Shown here: positions 42,723 through 52,292 of the stretch, piece by piece
Numbering within the stretch: position 1 is the first letter of the stretch
Layout: every line of letters begins with the position of its first letter
Source: Aurantiacibacter odishensis
Lineage (GTDB): Bacteria > Pseudomonadota > Alphaproteobacteria > Sphingomonadales > Sphingomonadaceae
Direction of reading: 5' to 3'
Assembly (NCBI RefSeq): GCF_003605195.1
Contig: NZ_QYOS01000017.1
Span: 1 to 64,000, forward strand
Length of the DNA stretch: 64,000 nucleotides
Program-made: the position numbers and the translations under genes
Notes under the pieces: model-generated
The model's database searches: none
The model's input: the letters and a program-made list of their open reading frames with translations, nothing else
Told to the model about the DNA's origin: nothing

Positions 42723-43403
42723 ATGACCAACCCTTCCTACCCCCGCCACGTGGCAATCATCATGGATGGCAATGGCCGCTGGGCGAAGAAGCGCGCCATG
42801 CCGCGCGCCCTGGGCCACAGGCAGGGCGGGGAGGCGGTGCGCCGCACGGTGCAGGCGGCGGAGAACCTCGGGCTGGAATGCCTCACGCTTTACGCGTTCT
42901 CCAGCGAGAACTGGAAGCGAGAGGAAGGCGAGATCTCGGACCTGATGAACCTGATGCGCAGGTTTATCGAGGCCAATCTGGAAGACATGGTTGCGCGCAA
43001 GGTGCGCCTGAAGATCATCGGCGATTACAAGGCCTTCGCGCCCGATATTGTCGAACGGCTTGAAGACGCACTGGAGCGCACAAAAGACGGCGAACGCACG
43101 CTTGCCGTGGCGTTGAACTACGGTGCGCAGCAGGAAATCGCCCGCGCCGCGCGGTTGGCGGCAGAGGAGGGCGATGTGACGCCCGAAGCGATAGACCGTC
43201 ACCTCTACACCGCCGACCTCCCACCGCTGGACCTGCTGATCCGTACCAGCGGCGAGGTTCGCCTGTCGAACTTCTTGCTGTGGCAATCGGCCTATGCCGA
43301 GATGCTGTTCATGGACGTGCTGTGGCCGGATTTTGGCGAGGATCACCTGCGCGAGGCGTGCGAGGAATTCGCGAAGAGGGAGCGCCGCTATGGTGGACGC
43401 TGA
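42723..43403 (+). CDS. uppS: Isoprenyl transferase (undecaprenyl diphosphate synthase)
   Basis: Cis-prenyltransferase supplying the lipid carrier for peptidoglycan and surface polysaccharides, 226 aa. Key motifs: [16 protein letters not shown] with catalytic D15, [26 protein letters not shown], and [20 protein letters not shown]. The final part is [13 protein letters not shown]. It overlaps cdsA by 14 bp. Confidence 0.97.
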   Translation: MTNPSYPRHVAIIMDGNGRWAKKRAMPRALGHRQGGEAVRRTVQAAENLGLECLTLYAFSSENWKREEGEISDLMNLMRRFIEANLEDMVARKVRLKIIGDYKAFAPDIVERLEDALERTKDGERTLAVALNYGAQQEIARAARLAAEEGDVTPEAIDRHLYTADLPPLDLLIRTSGEVRLSNFLLWQSAYAEMLFMDVLWPDFGEDHLREACEEFAKRERRYGGR

Positions 43404-44175
43404 CCTCGAGAACGAACGCAAGCGCGACAGGCTGAAGCGCTACGCCCGCAAGGCTGTCACCGTACCGCTTTCGGTGCGCACGGGTGACTTGCCGAAACGC
43501 GCCGCCAGCGCGGTGGTGATGCTCGCCATCGTGTCCGGTGCCATCTGGGCCGGGGGCTGGATCTGGTCGATCTTTGCGGGCCTGCTGGGTCTTGGCGTGT
43601 TCTTCGAATGGACTGCGATCGTATGGCGCATCACCGAGAGCTTGATATGGCGCGTAGTCGCCCTCTTGCTTGGCGTCCTCTACATCGGGTTTGGAGCGGC
43701 GGTGATCGGCGCGCTCGGCAACGATGAACTCATGGGGCTATCTGAGGGACGGCTTCCGTGGGCGCTGATCGGCATTGTCGCGATCGTTATCGCGACGGAC
43801 ACCGGCGCCTATTTCAGCGGCCGTACCATCGGCGGCCCGAAGATCGCACCTGCCATCAGCCCATCGAAGACCTGGGCGGGGCTGTTCGGCGGCATGATCT
43901 GCGCAGCGCTTGTCGTGGCCTATATCTCCATTCAGGACACCGGGATGCCGATTCCTCTGGTCGGCGGAATGATCGCCGGCGCACTGCTGGCGGTAGTCGC
44001 GCAGGCTGGCGATTTCCTTGAAAGCTGGATGAAACGCCGCGCCGGGCTGAAGGATTCGGGCAAGCTGATTCCGGGCCACGGAGGTCTATTTGATCGGCTG
44101 GATGGATTGCTGGCGGTTGCAAATGTAACCGGAGCAGTGCTTATCTCTCACCTTATGACAGTGAGTAGTTCATGA
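43390..44175 (+). CDS. cdsA: Phosphatidate cytidylyltransferase
   Basis: Makes CDP-diacylglycerol, the precursor used by PssA; integral membrane protein of 261 aa with about seven helices. The C-terminal CDP-DAG synthase signature is present: [20 protein letters not shown] then GLFDRLDGL. The ATG at 43390 (MVDADLENE) overlaps uppS by 14 bp. It couples to dxr by an ATGA overlap. The hydrophilic N-terminus of about 30 residues is rich in basic residues. Confidence 0.95.
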   Translation: MVDADLENERKRDRLKRYARKAVTVPLSVRTGDLPKRAASAVVMLAIVSGAIWAGGWIWSIFAGLLGLGVFFEWTAIVWRITESLIWRVVALLLGVLYIGFGAAVIGALGNDELMGLSEGRLPWALIGIVAIVIATDTGAYFSGRTIGGPKIAPAISPSKTWAGLFGGMICAALVVAYISIQDTGMPIPLVGGMIAGALLAVVAQAGDFLESWMKRRAGLKDSGKLIPGHGGLFDRLDGLLAVANVTGAVLISHLMTVSSS

Positions 44176-45332
44176 GCGCAGCCCGGTCCATTTCCCTCCT
44201 CGGCGCCACCGGCTCCATCGGCGATTCCACGCTCGACCTGATCCGCAACGATCGCGCCAACTGGACGGTGCGCGCGCTGAGCGCCAATTGCTCGGCGGAA
44301 AAGCTGGCGAAGCTGGCCATCGAATTCGACGCCGAGATCGCGGTGGTTGGTGACGAGGCCTGCCTGCCCGAACTCAGGCAGCACCTCTCAGCTACTGGGA
44401 TCGAAGCGGCTGGCGGCCGCGAGGCGCTCTGCGATGCCGCGGCCCGCCCGGTCGATATTACCGTTGCCGCTATCGTCGGCTGCGCGGGTCTCGCGCCCAC
44501 GATGCGGGCGATAGAACAGGGCAACACCGTCGCCCTGGCCAACAAGGAAGCGCTGGTTTCCGCAGGCGAGGTGATGACCGCGCTGGTCGCGAAGCATGGC
44601 ACCACGCTGCTGCCGGTCGACAGTGAGCACAATGCCATTTTCCAGTGCCTGGAGGGCAACAATCTCGAGGACGTGCGCTGGATCACGCTCACGGCGAGCG
44701 GCGGCCCGTTCCGGACCAAGACATGGGAAGAACTGGACGCTGCCACCCCTTCACAGGCCGTTGCCCACCCCAACTGGTCGATGGGCGCGAAGATCAGCGT
44801 CGATTCCGCCACCATGATGAACAAGGGGCTGGAATTCATCGAGGCGTTCCACCTGTTCCCGGTCGGCCTCGATCGTCTGCGCATCATTGTTCACCCGCAA
44901 AGCGTGATCCACTCGATGGTGGAATACCGCGACGGCTCGACGCTGGCGCAACTCGGCCCCAGCGACATGCGTGTGCCGATTGCCTCCACGCTGGCATACC
45001 CTGCGCGGATGGATACCAATTGCAAGCCGCTGGACCTCGCAACCATCGGGGAACTGAGCTTTTTCGCCCCCGACGAAGAGCGGTTCCCGGCAACCAGGCT
45101 GGCCCGCGAGGCCGCACATGCCGGTGGCGGTACACCCGCCGTTCTCAATGCCGCGAACGAGGTGGCGGTGGCTGCCTTCCTCGCCGGTCAGGTGAAGTTC
45201 ACGCAAATTTCGGCAATCTCTGCCAGAACCCTCGACAATTACGCGCCCCCTGCGCCACAAACGCTCGACGACGTGCTCGCCGTCGATGCGGAGGCGAGGG
45301 CTCGCGCCGGGGAAATGCTGGAGTTAGCCTGA
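44172..45332 (+). CDS. dxr: 1-deoxy-D-xylulose 5-phosphate reductoisomerase
   Basis: MEP-pathway enzyme making 2-C-methylerythritol 4-phosphate, 386 aa. NADPH loop [16 protein letters not shown]; catalytic region [14 protein letters not shown], with [35 protein letters not shown] and the flexible/C-terminal domain. Provides isoprenoid precursors used by UppS and the polyprenyl synthase here. It is preceded by cdsA (ATGA) and followed one base later by rseP. Confidence 0.98.
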   Translation: MSAARSISLLGATGSIGDSTLDLIRNDRANWTVRALSANCSAEKLAKLAIEFDAEIAVVGDEACLPELRQHLSATGIEAAGGREALCDAAARPVDITVAAIVGCAGLAPTMRAIEQGNTVALANKEALVSAGEVMTALVAKHGTTLLPVDSEHNAIFQCLEGNNLEDVRWITLTASGGPFRTKTWEELDAATPSQAVAHPNWSMGAKISVDSATMMNKGLEFIEAFHLFPVGLDRLRIIVHPQSVIHSMVEYRDGSTLAQLGPSDMRVPIASTLAYPARMDTNCKPLDLATIGELSFFAPDEERFPATRLAREAAHAGGGTPAVLNAANEVAVAAFLAGQVKFTQISAISARTLDNYAPPAPQTLDDVLAVDAEARARAGEMLELA

Positions 45333-45333
45333 C

Positions 45334-46458
45334 GTGAATTTCGAAACGCTGCCGTTCTGGGTCTACATCGTCGGCTTCCTGCTGATGCTTGGCCCGCTGG
45401 TCGTGCTGCACGAACTTGGCCACTACCTCGTCGGCCGCTGGTTCGGCGTCGGGGCAGAAGCGTTCTCCGTCGGCTTCGGCAAGGAAATTGCCGGTTATAC
45501 CGACAAGCGGGGCACTCGCTGGAAGCTCTCTGCGCTGCCACTGGGCGGTTACGTACAGTTCCAGGGCGACATGAACCCGGCCAGCCAACCCGACCCGGAC
45601 CAACCCGCGCGCGAAGGCGACTTCCAGAACGCGCCGCTTTGGCAACGGGCGTTGATCGTTGCTGCCGGGCCGGTAGCGAACGTTATTGTCGCCATAGCTA
45701 TCTTCAGCGCCTTCTTCATGATCTTCGGCCAGCCGGTAACCGGCAATGCCGAGCAGGAAAACGTCATCGCGGAATTCGCCGAGAATTCACCGGCGCAGGA
45801 AGCCGGCATTGAAGTCGGTGACCGGATCGTTGCCATTGAAGGCGAGGAAAGGGCGACTTTCCGCGAGGTGCAGCAGGCGATCTGGCTCTATCCGAACGAG
45901 GAACTGGACGTCACCGTCGAGCGCGATGGCTCGCGCATCACCATTCCTGTCACAACGCGCGCGGAAGAGATCACCGACCAGTTCGGCAACGCCTCTGTCA
46001 TTGGCCTGATCGGCGTGCAGGGTCAGCCTGCCGAGCGTGTTTTCGAAACAGTCGGTCCCATCGCCGCTATCGGTCTCGCCTGGCAGCAATGCGTCGAAAC
46101 GGTCGACATGATGCTGGTGGGGATCAAGCAGATCATCGTCGGCGACCGCTCCGTTCAGGAGCTTGGCGGCCCGATCACGATTGCCAAGGTTTCGGGTGAG
46201 CAACTGAGCCTCGGGTGGCTCGAGTTCACCAGCTTTGCCGCTTTGATTTCACTTAATTTGGCATTCATCAACCTGCTGCCAATCCCCGCTCTCGACGGTG
46301 GGCACCTGGCTTTCTACGCGGTCGAGGCGATCCGTCGCAAGCCAGCCAGCCCGCGCAGTCAGGAACTGGCGTTCCGTACCGGCATGGCTCTCGTGCTGGC
46401 CTTGATGCTGTTCGTGACCGTCATCGATATTGCCAAATTGCCGATTTTCGGCAGCTAG
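45334..46458 (+). CDS. rseP: RIP metalloprotease RseP
   Basis: Intramembrane site-2 zinc protease that cleaves anti-sigma factors, 374 aa. HExxH motif VLHELGHYL (H26, E27, H30), one PDZ domain (about 145-210, ENSPAQEAGIEVGDRIVAIE), and the LDG motif PIPALDGGHLAFYA with D321 as third zinc ligand. It starts at GTG 45334, one base after the dxr stop. E. coli RseP has two PDZ domains; alphaproteobacterial homologues often have one. Confidence 0.95.
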   Translation: MNFETLPFWVYIVGFLLMLGPLVVLHELGHYLVGRWFGVGAEAFSVGFGKEIAGYTDKRGTRWKLSALPLGGYVQFQGDMNPASQPDPDQPAREGDFQNAPLWQRALIVAAGPVANVIVAIAIFSAFFMIFGQPVTGNAEQENVIAEFAENSPAQEAGIEVGDRIVAIEGEERATFREVQQAIWLYPNEELDVTVERDGSRITIPVTTRAEEITDQFGNASVIGLIGVQGQPAERVFETVGPIAAIGLAWQQCVETVDMMLVGIKQIIVGDRSVQELGGPITIAKVSGEQLSLGWLEFTSFAALISLNLAFINLLPIPALDGGHLAFYAVEAIRRKPASPRSQELAFRTGMALVLALMLFVTVIDIAKLPIFGS

Positions 46459-46660
46459 GTATCGCGAGGCCCCTAGGTGGGCCGAAGTGGGGATAGAAAG
46501 GCACTTATCGCGCGAAACGGGGCAACTTCGCTTGATTGCCAGACTGGCATCGGGCAAGGGCGCTGTTCGCGACTGAGGCAGGTTACTGATGCTCGCAGGG
46601 GGTGGGCAAAGCAGTTTCCAGCCTCGCCGATGCGATAGTGTCGACAAGAGTGGACGGATA

Positions 46661-49372
46661 ATGGGTTCCAAGGCCAGGACGATAATTTCCCAGCATTACG
46701 CGGCGGCCCTGTTGGGTTGCACCATGCTTGCAGGCATGCCCGCGCAGGCGCTGGCACAGGACGGCGATGCGCCCGAAGCGCAGGAGCCCGCTACGGCGCA
46801 GGAAGAGCAGGCAACGCCGGCTCCAACTCCGGCACCTGTGCAGCAGGAGCAGGGCGAGATCATCCGCTCTATCGCTGTCGCAGGGGCCCAGCGTCTGGAG
46901 CCGGAGACGATCGTTTCCTATATCCAGCTTCGCCCCGGCGACCGTTACACCCCGGCCGCGGCTGACGAGGCGCTGCTGTCGCTATCGCGCACCGAGCTTT
47001 TCTCCGACTTCCAGATCGCCTTCAACGAAGACACCGGCGCGGTGGTGATCACGGTCGAGGAAAACCCGATCATCAACCGCATCATCCTGGAGGGCAACCG
47101 CCGGATTGATAACGACGAGATCCTGCCCGAGATCAATCTCTCGCCGCGCCAGATATTCACTCGCAGCCGCGTGCGCGCCGACGTTGCCCGCATTATCGAG
47201 CTGTACAAGCGCCAGGGCCGCTTCGCCGCAACGGTCGAGCCGCAGATGGTCATGCTCGACCAGAACCGCGTGGACGTGATCTTCGAGATTTCCGAAGGTC
47301 CCAAGTCCAAGGTCCGCCAGATCAACATCATCGGCAACGAGGTGTTCTCCGACGGGGACCTGCGGGACGAGATGGTGACGCGCGAGGACAGTCTCTTCGC
47401 CATATTCAGTTCGAACACCAGTTACGATCCCGATCGCCTGGCGTTCGACCAGCAGAAGTTGCGCCAGTTCTACCTGACTGAAGGCTACGCAGATTTCCGC
47501 GTCGTCTCCGCCGTGGCAGAGCTGACGCCGGACAAGCGCGACTTCATCATCACCTACGTGGTCGAAGAAGGTGAACGCTATAAGTTCGGCGACGTCGAAG
47601 TCGTCAGTCAGCTGCGCGATTTCTCTTCAGAGCGGCTTTCGTCCGGTCTCAGCATGGAAGCGGGCGACTGGTATAACGCGGAGCTCGTCGACAACACGAT
47701 AGAGGGCCTTCAGGAAACTGCCGGGGCGTTCGGTTATGCCTTCGCCGACGTGCGTCCGCGCATCACCCGCAATCCCGAAGATCGCACGATGGACGTGACT
47801 TTCACCGTGGCCGATGCGCCGCGCGTGTATGTCGAGGCGATCGAGATCAACGGCAACACGCTGACGCAGGACAAGGTGATCCGCCGCGAGTTCCGTATCG
47901 CGGAAGGCGACGCTTTCAGCTCGTTGCAGGTCGCGCGTTCGTCTGCCCGCATCAACTCACTGGGTTATTTCCAGGAGAATTTCGAAGTCGAGCAGGTCGA
48001 GGGTTCCAGTCCGGACCGTATCATCCTGCAGGCAAACGTGCAGGAAGAGCCGACTGGCGAACTGTCGCTGTCCGCCGGTTTTTCGTCGCTCGAGAGCTTC
48101 ATCTTCAACGGTTCGATCCGGCAGAACAACTTCCGCGGGCGCGGCCAGACCATCGGTCTTGGTATCAACTATTCGCGCTATTCGCGTTCGGCCAACATCA
48201 GCTTCACCGAACCCAAGGTGTTCGACCGCGACATCGCACTGGGCTTCGATATCTACCGGCAGGATTACAACAACGGCTACTTCGACCGCGACAACGCGAC
48301 CTATGAACAGGCCACCACCGGTATTTCGCTGCGCATGGGCGTGCCGCTTACAGAATACATGAGCCTGCTGGGCAGCTACACGCTGAATTACCAGGAAGTG
48401 ACCGTGGCCGAGCAGCAGTTCTTTGCCGACTTTGACGGTGACGGCGTGGCGCAGTGCGAGCCGCTTCTTGCAGGCCGCTACCTGTGCGATGCGCTGGGTG
48501 ACCGGTTGCAGTCGATCCTCGGTCTCACGCTCAACTACAGCACGCTCGACAGCCGTATCCGCCCGACACGCGGCGAGAACGTGCAGTTGCAGTTCCAGTT
48601 CGCCGGCCTTGGCGGTGACACCCGCTATTTCCGCACACGAGTGAACGCTTCGAAGTTCTGGCCGCTCGGCGCCGGTTTCATCGGTTCGCTGCGTCTTGAG
48701 GGCGGTTACATCAATGGCCTGGGCGACGACGTGCTGCTGACCGACCGTTTCTTCCTTGGTGAAGGACAGATTCGCGGCTTCGATATCCGCGGTGTCGGTC
48801 CGCGTGTCGTGCGCCAGTTCTACGAGCGTGACGAGGACGGCAACCAGGTGCTCATCCCGCTTGACGATCGCCGCAACCAGGATGATGCGCTAGGCGGCGA
48901 GGCCTATTATCTGGCCCGTGCCGAGATCGAGATTCCTCTCGGCTCCGGCGCGCGTGAACTGGGCCTGCGTCCGTCGATCTTCCTCGATGTCGGTTCCGTC
49001 TTCGGCGTCGACACGCCACAGCTGACACAAAGTCCGCTGCCCGATGGCCTGTTCATTCCGCAGCGGGATGGCGATGGCAACCTTCTTTATTCGCAGGCTA
49101 CCCTTGGGGACAACGGCCAGGTGATCGCCCAGGAGATCGTAACGAACCCCGTGGCTCCCGATGGCCGCCTCAACGAACCTATCGGTCGCCAGTTGCCGCC
49201 GTTCTTCGAGGAATTCCTCGGCGATACCCCGTCGCCGCGCGTAACCGCCGGTATCGGCGTGAACTGGAACTCCCCCTTCGGTCCGTTCAGGATCGATGTA
49301 GCTTACGATGTGCTATCGGAGCGCGGGGACGAAACCAAAACCTTCTCCTTCAATGTAGGAACGCAATTCTAA
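46661..49372 (+). CDS. bamA: Outer membrane protein assembly factor BamA
   Basis: Outer-membrane beta-barrel insertase, 903 aa. A signal peptide (about 1-31, ending ALAQ) and a Pro/Glu/Gln-rich linker lead to five POTRA domains (about 60-430; for example IIRSIAVAGAQRLEPETI and VDVIFEISEGPKSKVRQINI). The barrel runs to the C-terminal aromatic residue (FSFNVGTQF). The conserved barrel motif VRGF is represented by IRGFDIRGVG. ATG 46661 follows GGACGGATA. The 202-bp interval before it contains no gene. It is followed by ompH with a TAATG overlap. Confidence 0.97.
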   Translation: MGSKARTIISQHYAAALLGCTMLAGMPAQALAQDGDAPEAQEPATAQEEQATPAPTPAPVQQEQGEIIRSIAVAGAQRLEPETIVSYIQLRPGDRYTPAAADEALLSLSRTELFSDFQIAFNEDTGAVVITVEENPIINRIILEGNRRIDNDEILPEINLSPRQIFTRSRVRADVARIIELYKRQGRFAATVEPQMVMLDQNRVDVIFEISEGPKSKVRQINIIGNEVFSDGDLRDEMVTREDSLFAIFSSNTSYDPDRLAFDQQKLRQFYLTEGYADFRVVSAVAELTPDKRDFIITYVVEEGERYKFGDVEVVSQLRDFSSERLSSGLSMEAGDWYNAELVDNTIEGLQETAGAFGYAFADVRPRITRNPEDRTMDVTFTVADAPRVYVEAIEINGNTLTQDKVIRREFRIAEGDAFSSLQVARSSARINSLGYFQENFEVEQVEGSSPDRIILQANVQEEPTGELSLSAGFSSLESFIFNGSIRQNNFRGRGQTIGLGINYSRYSRSANISFTEPKVFDRDIALGFDIYRQDYNNGYFDRDNATYEQATTGISLRMGVPLTEYMSLLGSYTLNYQEVTVAEQQFFADFDGDGVAQCEPLLAGRYLCDALGDRLQSILGLTLNYSTLDSRIRPTRGENVQLQFQFAGLGGDTRYFRTRVNASKFWPLGAGFIGSLRLEGGYINGLGDDVLLTDRFFLGEGQIRGFDIRGVGPRVVRQFYERDEDGNQVLIPLDDRRNQDDALGGEAYYLARAEIEIPLGSGARELGLRPSIFLDVGSVFGVDTPQLTQSPLPDGLFIPQRDGDGNLLYSQATLGDNGQVIAQEIVTNPVAPDGRLNEPIGRQLPPFFEEFLGDTPSPRVTAGIGVNWNSPFGPFRIDVAYDVLSERGDETKTFSFNVGTQF

Positions 49373-50043
49373 TGAATATTGTCACAAAATCGGCGCTTGG
49401 CGCCGTGCTTGCTGCCGCGAGCGTTGTTGCACCCGCGGTTGTCGCTCCGGCAGCAGCGCAGTCGAACGAGCGCGTCGCTTTCGTGAACGTCCAGGCCGTG
49501 GTGGTAAACTCCACTGCGTATCAGACCGCACAGACTCAGCGCCAGACAACCTATGCCGCGCAGTTGCAGCAGGCCGAAACCCGCCGCGCAGCGATTCAGG
49601 CGCAGCTCGATCCGTTGATCACCGCTTTCAACACCGCACGCCAGCAGCCGAATGCCGATCAGGCCGCGCTGCAGCAGCAGGCTGCACAGATCCAGCAGAT
49701 CCAGCAGACCGGCCAGAACGAACTGCAGCAAATCCTTGCGCCTGTCGCCCTGAGCCAGGCCTATGTCGAAGAGCAGATTCGCGACCAGCTTGGGACTGCC
49801 ATCCAGAATGCCGCGCGCGCGCAGGGCGTCACCCTCGTGATCTCGCCGGACACCATCCTGCACGCCGAAGCCAGCCACAACCTCAATGAAGCCACGCTGG
49901 CGCAGCTCAACTCGCTGCTCCCTTCGGCCCAGATCGTTCCGCCCGATGGCTGGCTGCCGGCTGAAATGCGTGCGCAGCAGGAAGCTGCCGCAGCGGCACA
50001 GGTTCAGGCCGGTGCCCAGCAGCCGGCAACGTCCGGACGCTAA
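49372..50043 (+). CDS. OmpH/Skp-family periplasmic chaperone-like protein
   Basis: Protein of 223 aa with a signal peptide (about 1-29, VAPAAAQ). The mature N-terminus RVAFVNVQAVVVNSTAYQTA is typical of the OmpH family; a Gln/Ala-rich coiled coil follows. The Gln-rich character (for example LQQQAAQIQQIQQTGQ) exceeds that of E. coli Skp and it ends in an Ala/Gln tail. It is expected to guide outer-membrane proteins to BamA, its operon neighbour (one-base overlap). Confidence 0.9.
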   Translation: MNIVTKSALGAVLAAASVVAPAVVAPAAAQSNERVAFVNVQAVVVNSTAYQTAQTQRQTTYAAQLQQAETRRAAIQAQLDPLITAFNTARQQPNADQAALQQQAAQIQQIQQTGQNELQQILAPVALSQAYVEEQIRDQLGTAIQNAARAQGVTLVISPDTILHAEASHNLNEATLAQLNSLLPSAQIVPPDGWLPAEMRAQQEAAAAAQVQAGAQQPATSGR

Positions 50044-50067
50044 GAAGCAAGCGGTAGGGGCAGGGCC

Positions 50068-50523
50068 ATGAGCGAAACACCCGACTACGACGTCGTCAGG
50101 ATCCTCAAGGCCCTGCCGCATCGCTACCCCATGCTGCTGGTCGACAAGGTCGACGAGCTGGTGAAGGGGGAGCGGATCAGCGCGACCAAGGCGGTGACCT
50201 TCAACGAGGGTTTCTTCCAGGGGCACTTCCCCGGTCGTCCGATCATGCCCGGCGTCCTGCAGATCGAGGCGCTGGCGCAGGCCGCCGGCATACTCGGGAT
50301 CGAGACGCTCGATCTCGCCGACAGCGGCAAGCTCGTCTATTTCATGGCGATCGAAAACGCCAAGTTCCGCGCCCCGGTGCTGCCCGGTTGCCTGCTGAAG
50401 CTGGATGTCGCGTTCACACAGCAGCGCGCCAAGATCTGCAAGTTCGAGGGCAAGGCCAGCGTTGACGGCAAGGTGACCTGCGATGTCAGCTTTACCGCCA
50501 TGATCGCAGACCCGCCCGAATAA
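50068..50523 (+). CDS. fabZ: 3-hydroxyacyl-[ACP] dehydratase FabZ
   Basis: Fatty acid and lipid A pathway dehydratase, 151 aa. Hot-dog fold with [20 protein letters not shown], catalytic histidine in [20 protein letters not shown] and the glutamate of the same segment. It is the last gene of the block; 100 bp separates it from rpmE. The usual lpxA/lpxB neighbours are absent. Confidence 0.97.
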   Translation: MSETPDYDVVRILKALPHRYPMLLVDKVDELVKGERISATKAVTFNEGFFQGHFPGRPIMPGVLQIEALAQAAGILGIETLDLADSGKLVYFMAIENAKFRAPVLPGCLLKLDVAFTQQRAKICKFEGKASVDGKVTCDVSFTAMIADPPE

Positions 50524-50623
50524 GGTTGCTTTTGGCGCGATGTGCCGCTAGGCGCGCGCCTTTCCGATTATCCATCCATCTGCAGATCGGTCGGAACCGG
50601 TCGAACGCAAAGGAAACTATGCC

Positions 50624-50851
50624 ATGAAGGCCGATACGCATCCCGATTACCACATGATCACGGTCAAGATGACCGATGGCACCGAATTCCAGACGCGCTC
50701 CACCTGGGGCAGCGAAGGCGATGTCATGAACCTCGAAATCGACCCGACCAGCCACCCGGCCTGGACTGGCGGCCCGCAGCGACTGCAGGACGGTGGCCGC
50801 GTTGCCCAGTTCAACAAGCGTTTCGGCGGTCTCTCGCTCAAGAAGAAGTAA
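50624..50851 (+). CDS. rpmE: 50S ribosomal protein L31
   Basis: Ribosomal protein of 75 aa: [20 protein letters not shown], then [20 protein letters not shown] and [13 protein letters not shown]. It lacks the zinc-binding cysteines, the C-minus form common in alphaproteobacteria. AAGGAAAC precedes the ATG. It is followed by a strong bidirectional terminator. Confidence 0.97.
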   Translation: MKADTHPDYHMITVKMTDGTEFQTRSTWGSEGDVMNLEIDPTSHPAWTGGPQRLQDGGRVAQFNKRFGGLSLKKK

Positions 50852-50883
50852 GCTTTCTTCGCGAGATCGAAGCGAATTTGAGG

Positions 50884-50914
50884 AAAAGGGCGGTCCGCAA
50901 AGGCCGCCTTTTTT
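50884..50914 (+). terminator. Bidirectional terminator between rpmE and the GFA-type gene
   Basis: A 12-bp stem (AAAAGGGCGGTC, 50884-50895, with GGCCGCCTTTTT, 50902-50913; two G-T pairs) and a six-base loop, followed by TC. Read on the minus strand the stem is followed by TTTTCC, so it also ends the convergent transcript. Confidence 0.85.
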
Positions 50915-50918
50915 CGTT

Positions 50919-51332
50919 TCAGTCCACGAGGCGTTCAAAACGCATGGTGCCGATCCTGACCGACTTGCCGGTATCAACCGGATGCTTTTGGCCGTCGAAC
51001 ACCGGGACTTCGGCGAAATCGTAGATCGTCATGCCGTCGATGCAGGCAAGATTTACGCCGCACCTGTCCGGATCGGAGCGAGTCTGGTGGAACGGATGGA
51101 TTCCGCATTTCGAGCAGAACCGGTGTTTCGCTTCACCTGTGCCGAATGTGTAAAGCGTAAGCGCGCTCTCTCCGTCGGTGATCTCCAAGGCAGACCGCGG
51201 CACATCCAGCATCACCACCCCCTTCATGGCGCAGATCGAGCAGTTGCAGCGCCGCACTCTCGGTTCTCCGGGTAGGTTCACCGTGAACCGCACTGTGCCG
51301 CAGTGACATCCGCCTTCGCGCTGCTCGCTCAT
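50919..51332 (-). CDS. GFA/CENP-V family zinc protein
   Basis: Protein of 137 aa of the glutathione-dependent formaldehyde-activating-like family. Zinc ligands: GGCHCGTVRF (C9, C11), RRCNCSICAMKG (C29, C31, C34) and HRFCSKCGIHPF (C73, C76). The fold is otherwise beta. True formaldehyde activation has been doubted for most members, so the substrate is unknown. It is transcribed after the 2-oxoglutarate oxygenase gene (4 bp apart), suggesting a joint function. Confidence 0.88.
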   Translation of the reverse strand: MSEQREGGCHCGTVRFTVNLPGEPRVRRCNCSICAMKGVVMLDVPRSALEITDGESALTLYTFGTGEAKHRFCSKCGIHPFHQTRSDPDRCGVNLACIDGMTIYDFAEVPVFDGQKHPVDTGKSVRIGTMRFERLVD

Positions 51333-51336
51333 CGAA

Positions 51337-51969
51337 TCACCCCCACGGCCTTTCGCGATACCATTTGGTGATCACGTATTTTACGCCGCGACGCACTTTC
51401 ATGCCGTGGTGCAGGGTGGCGGCGTTGCAGCTGCCGTCGGGCCGCTTGTTGTCCCAGCAAACCAGACGTCCGGTTTCGGGCTGGAAGGTCTTGCCGATCA
51501 CCTTGAACCGGGTGCCGCCGCCAGCCTGCACTTCGTTCAGGTAGACCATGAAGGTCCACGTCCTGTTCCCCGCGACGCCGCAGTACTTCTGGAAATCGCC
51601 GCCCTGCGGCTCGAAATAGTCGGTGTGCGCCTTGAATTCCTGCCCTTCGGCGTAACGCTGGCCCTGCACGGGTTCGCCGTGGGCCGGGTCGATGCCGTTC
51701 AACTCGAACAGCTTGTGTTCCAGTTCCTTCACGGCAGGCTCGCCCGGATCGAGATCGCAGGTTTCGCTCGTTCGGAAGTAGTCGTCCCCATTCGCATCGG
51801 CGATGGTCGAGGGGCGGCGGTCCTTGTCGATCAGTTCGATGAGGCTTCCGCAAAGGTCCGGCGCAAGGAAGTTCGCCGCGGTCAGGAGGGTGAGGCGCGG
51901 GGTGGGCACGTGGCGCACCCGCTTGTCGCGCATAAGGAATTCAGCAGAGGTCGTCCCCGGAGTCGTCAT
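51337..51969 (-). CDS. 2-oxoglutarate/Fe(II) dioxygenase, prolyl-4-hydroxylase type
   Basis: Predicted Fe(II) dioxygenase of 210 aa with the P4H fold. The metal triad is H115-x-D117 (FKAHTDYFEP) and a distal histidine (LHHGMKV, H187 or H188), with the 2-oxoglutarate lysine in KYVITKWY (K197 or K202). N-terminal helices and DPNRPS-type segment precede. The ATG at 51969 is chosen; the frame runs further upstream. Substrate unknown, possibly a proline-containing protein or a small molecule. Confidence 0.88.
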   Translation of the reverse strand: MTTPGTTSAEFLMRDKRVRHVPTPRLTLLTAANFLAPDLCGSLIELIDKDRRPSTIADANGDDYFRTSETCDLDPGEPAVKELEHKLFELNGIDPAHGEPVQGQRYAEGQEFKAHTDYFEPQGGDFQKYCGVAGNRTWTFMVYLNEVQAGGGTRFKVIGKTFQPETGRLVCWDNKRPDGSCNAATLHHGMKVRRGVKYVITKWYRERPWG

Positions 51970-52164
51970 GCCGGTGATTCTTAGGCGAGGGCGGGCAGCT
52001 TTCAAACCCGCGAAATTTTCTTGCGCATGTGGGCCAAAAGCGCACTTTTCACTTTGCAGGCGAGACGAATTGTGCAACAGGCTCGCGCCCGCGCCGAATG
52101 CGGGTTGACCGACCGGCGCAGACCCCTAACAGGCCGCCTCTCGGCATGTGTGCCTGGTTCTTGT

Positions 52165-52242
52165 GGCGATCGTAGCTCAGTTGGTTAGAGCGCCGGTTTG
52201 TGGTACCGGAGGTCGGGGGTTCGAGACCCCTCGATCGCCCCA
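52165..52242 (+). tRNA. tRNA-His (anticodon GTG)
   Basis: Acceptor stem GCGATCG pairs with CGATCGC; an extra 5' G (52165) faces C73, the G-1:C73 identity pair of histidine tRNA. The anticodon loop reads TTGTGGT with GTG at 34-36. T-loop GGTTCGAGACC and an encoded CCA end complete it. Confidence 0.96.
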
Positions 52243-52292
52243 TTTTCTCAAGGGCTTGCTTGCCGTTCTTGTAACGAGAGAGGGCAAGGGCC

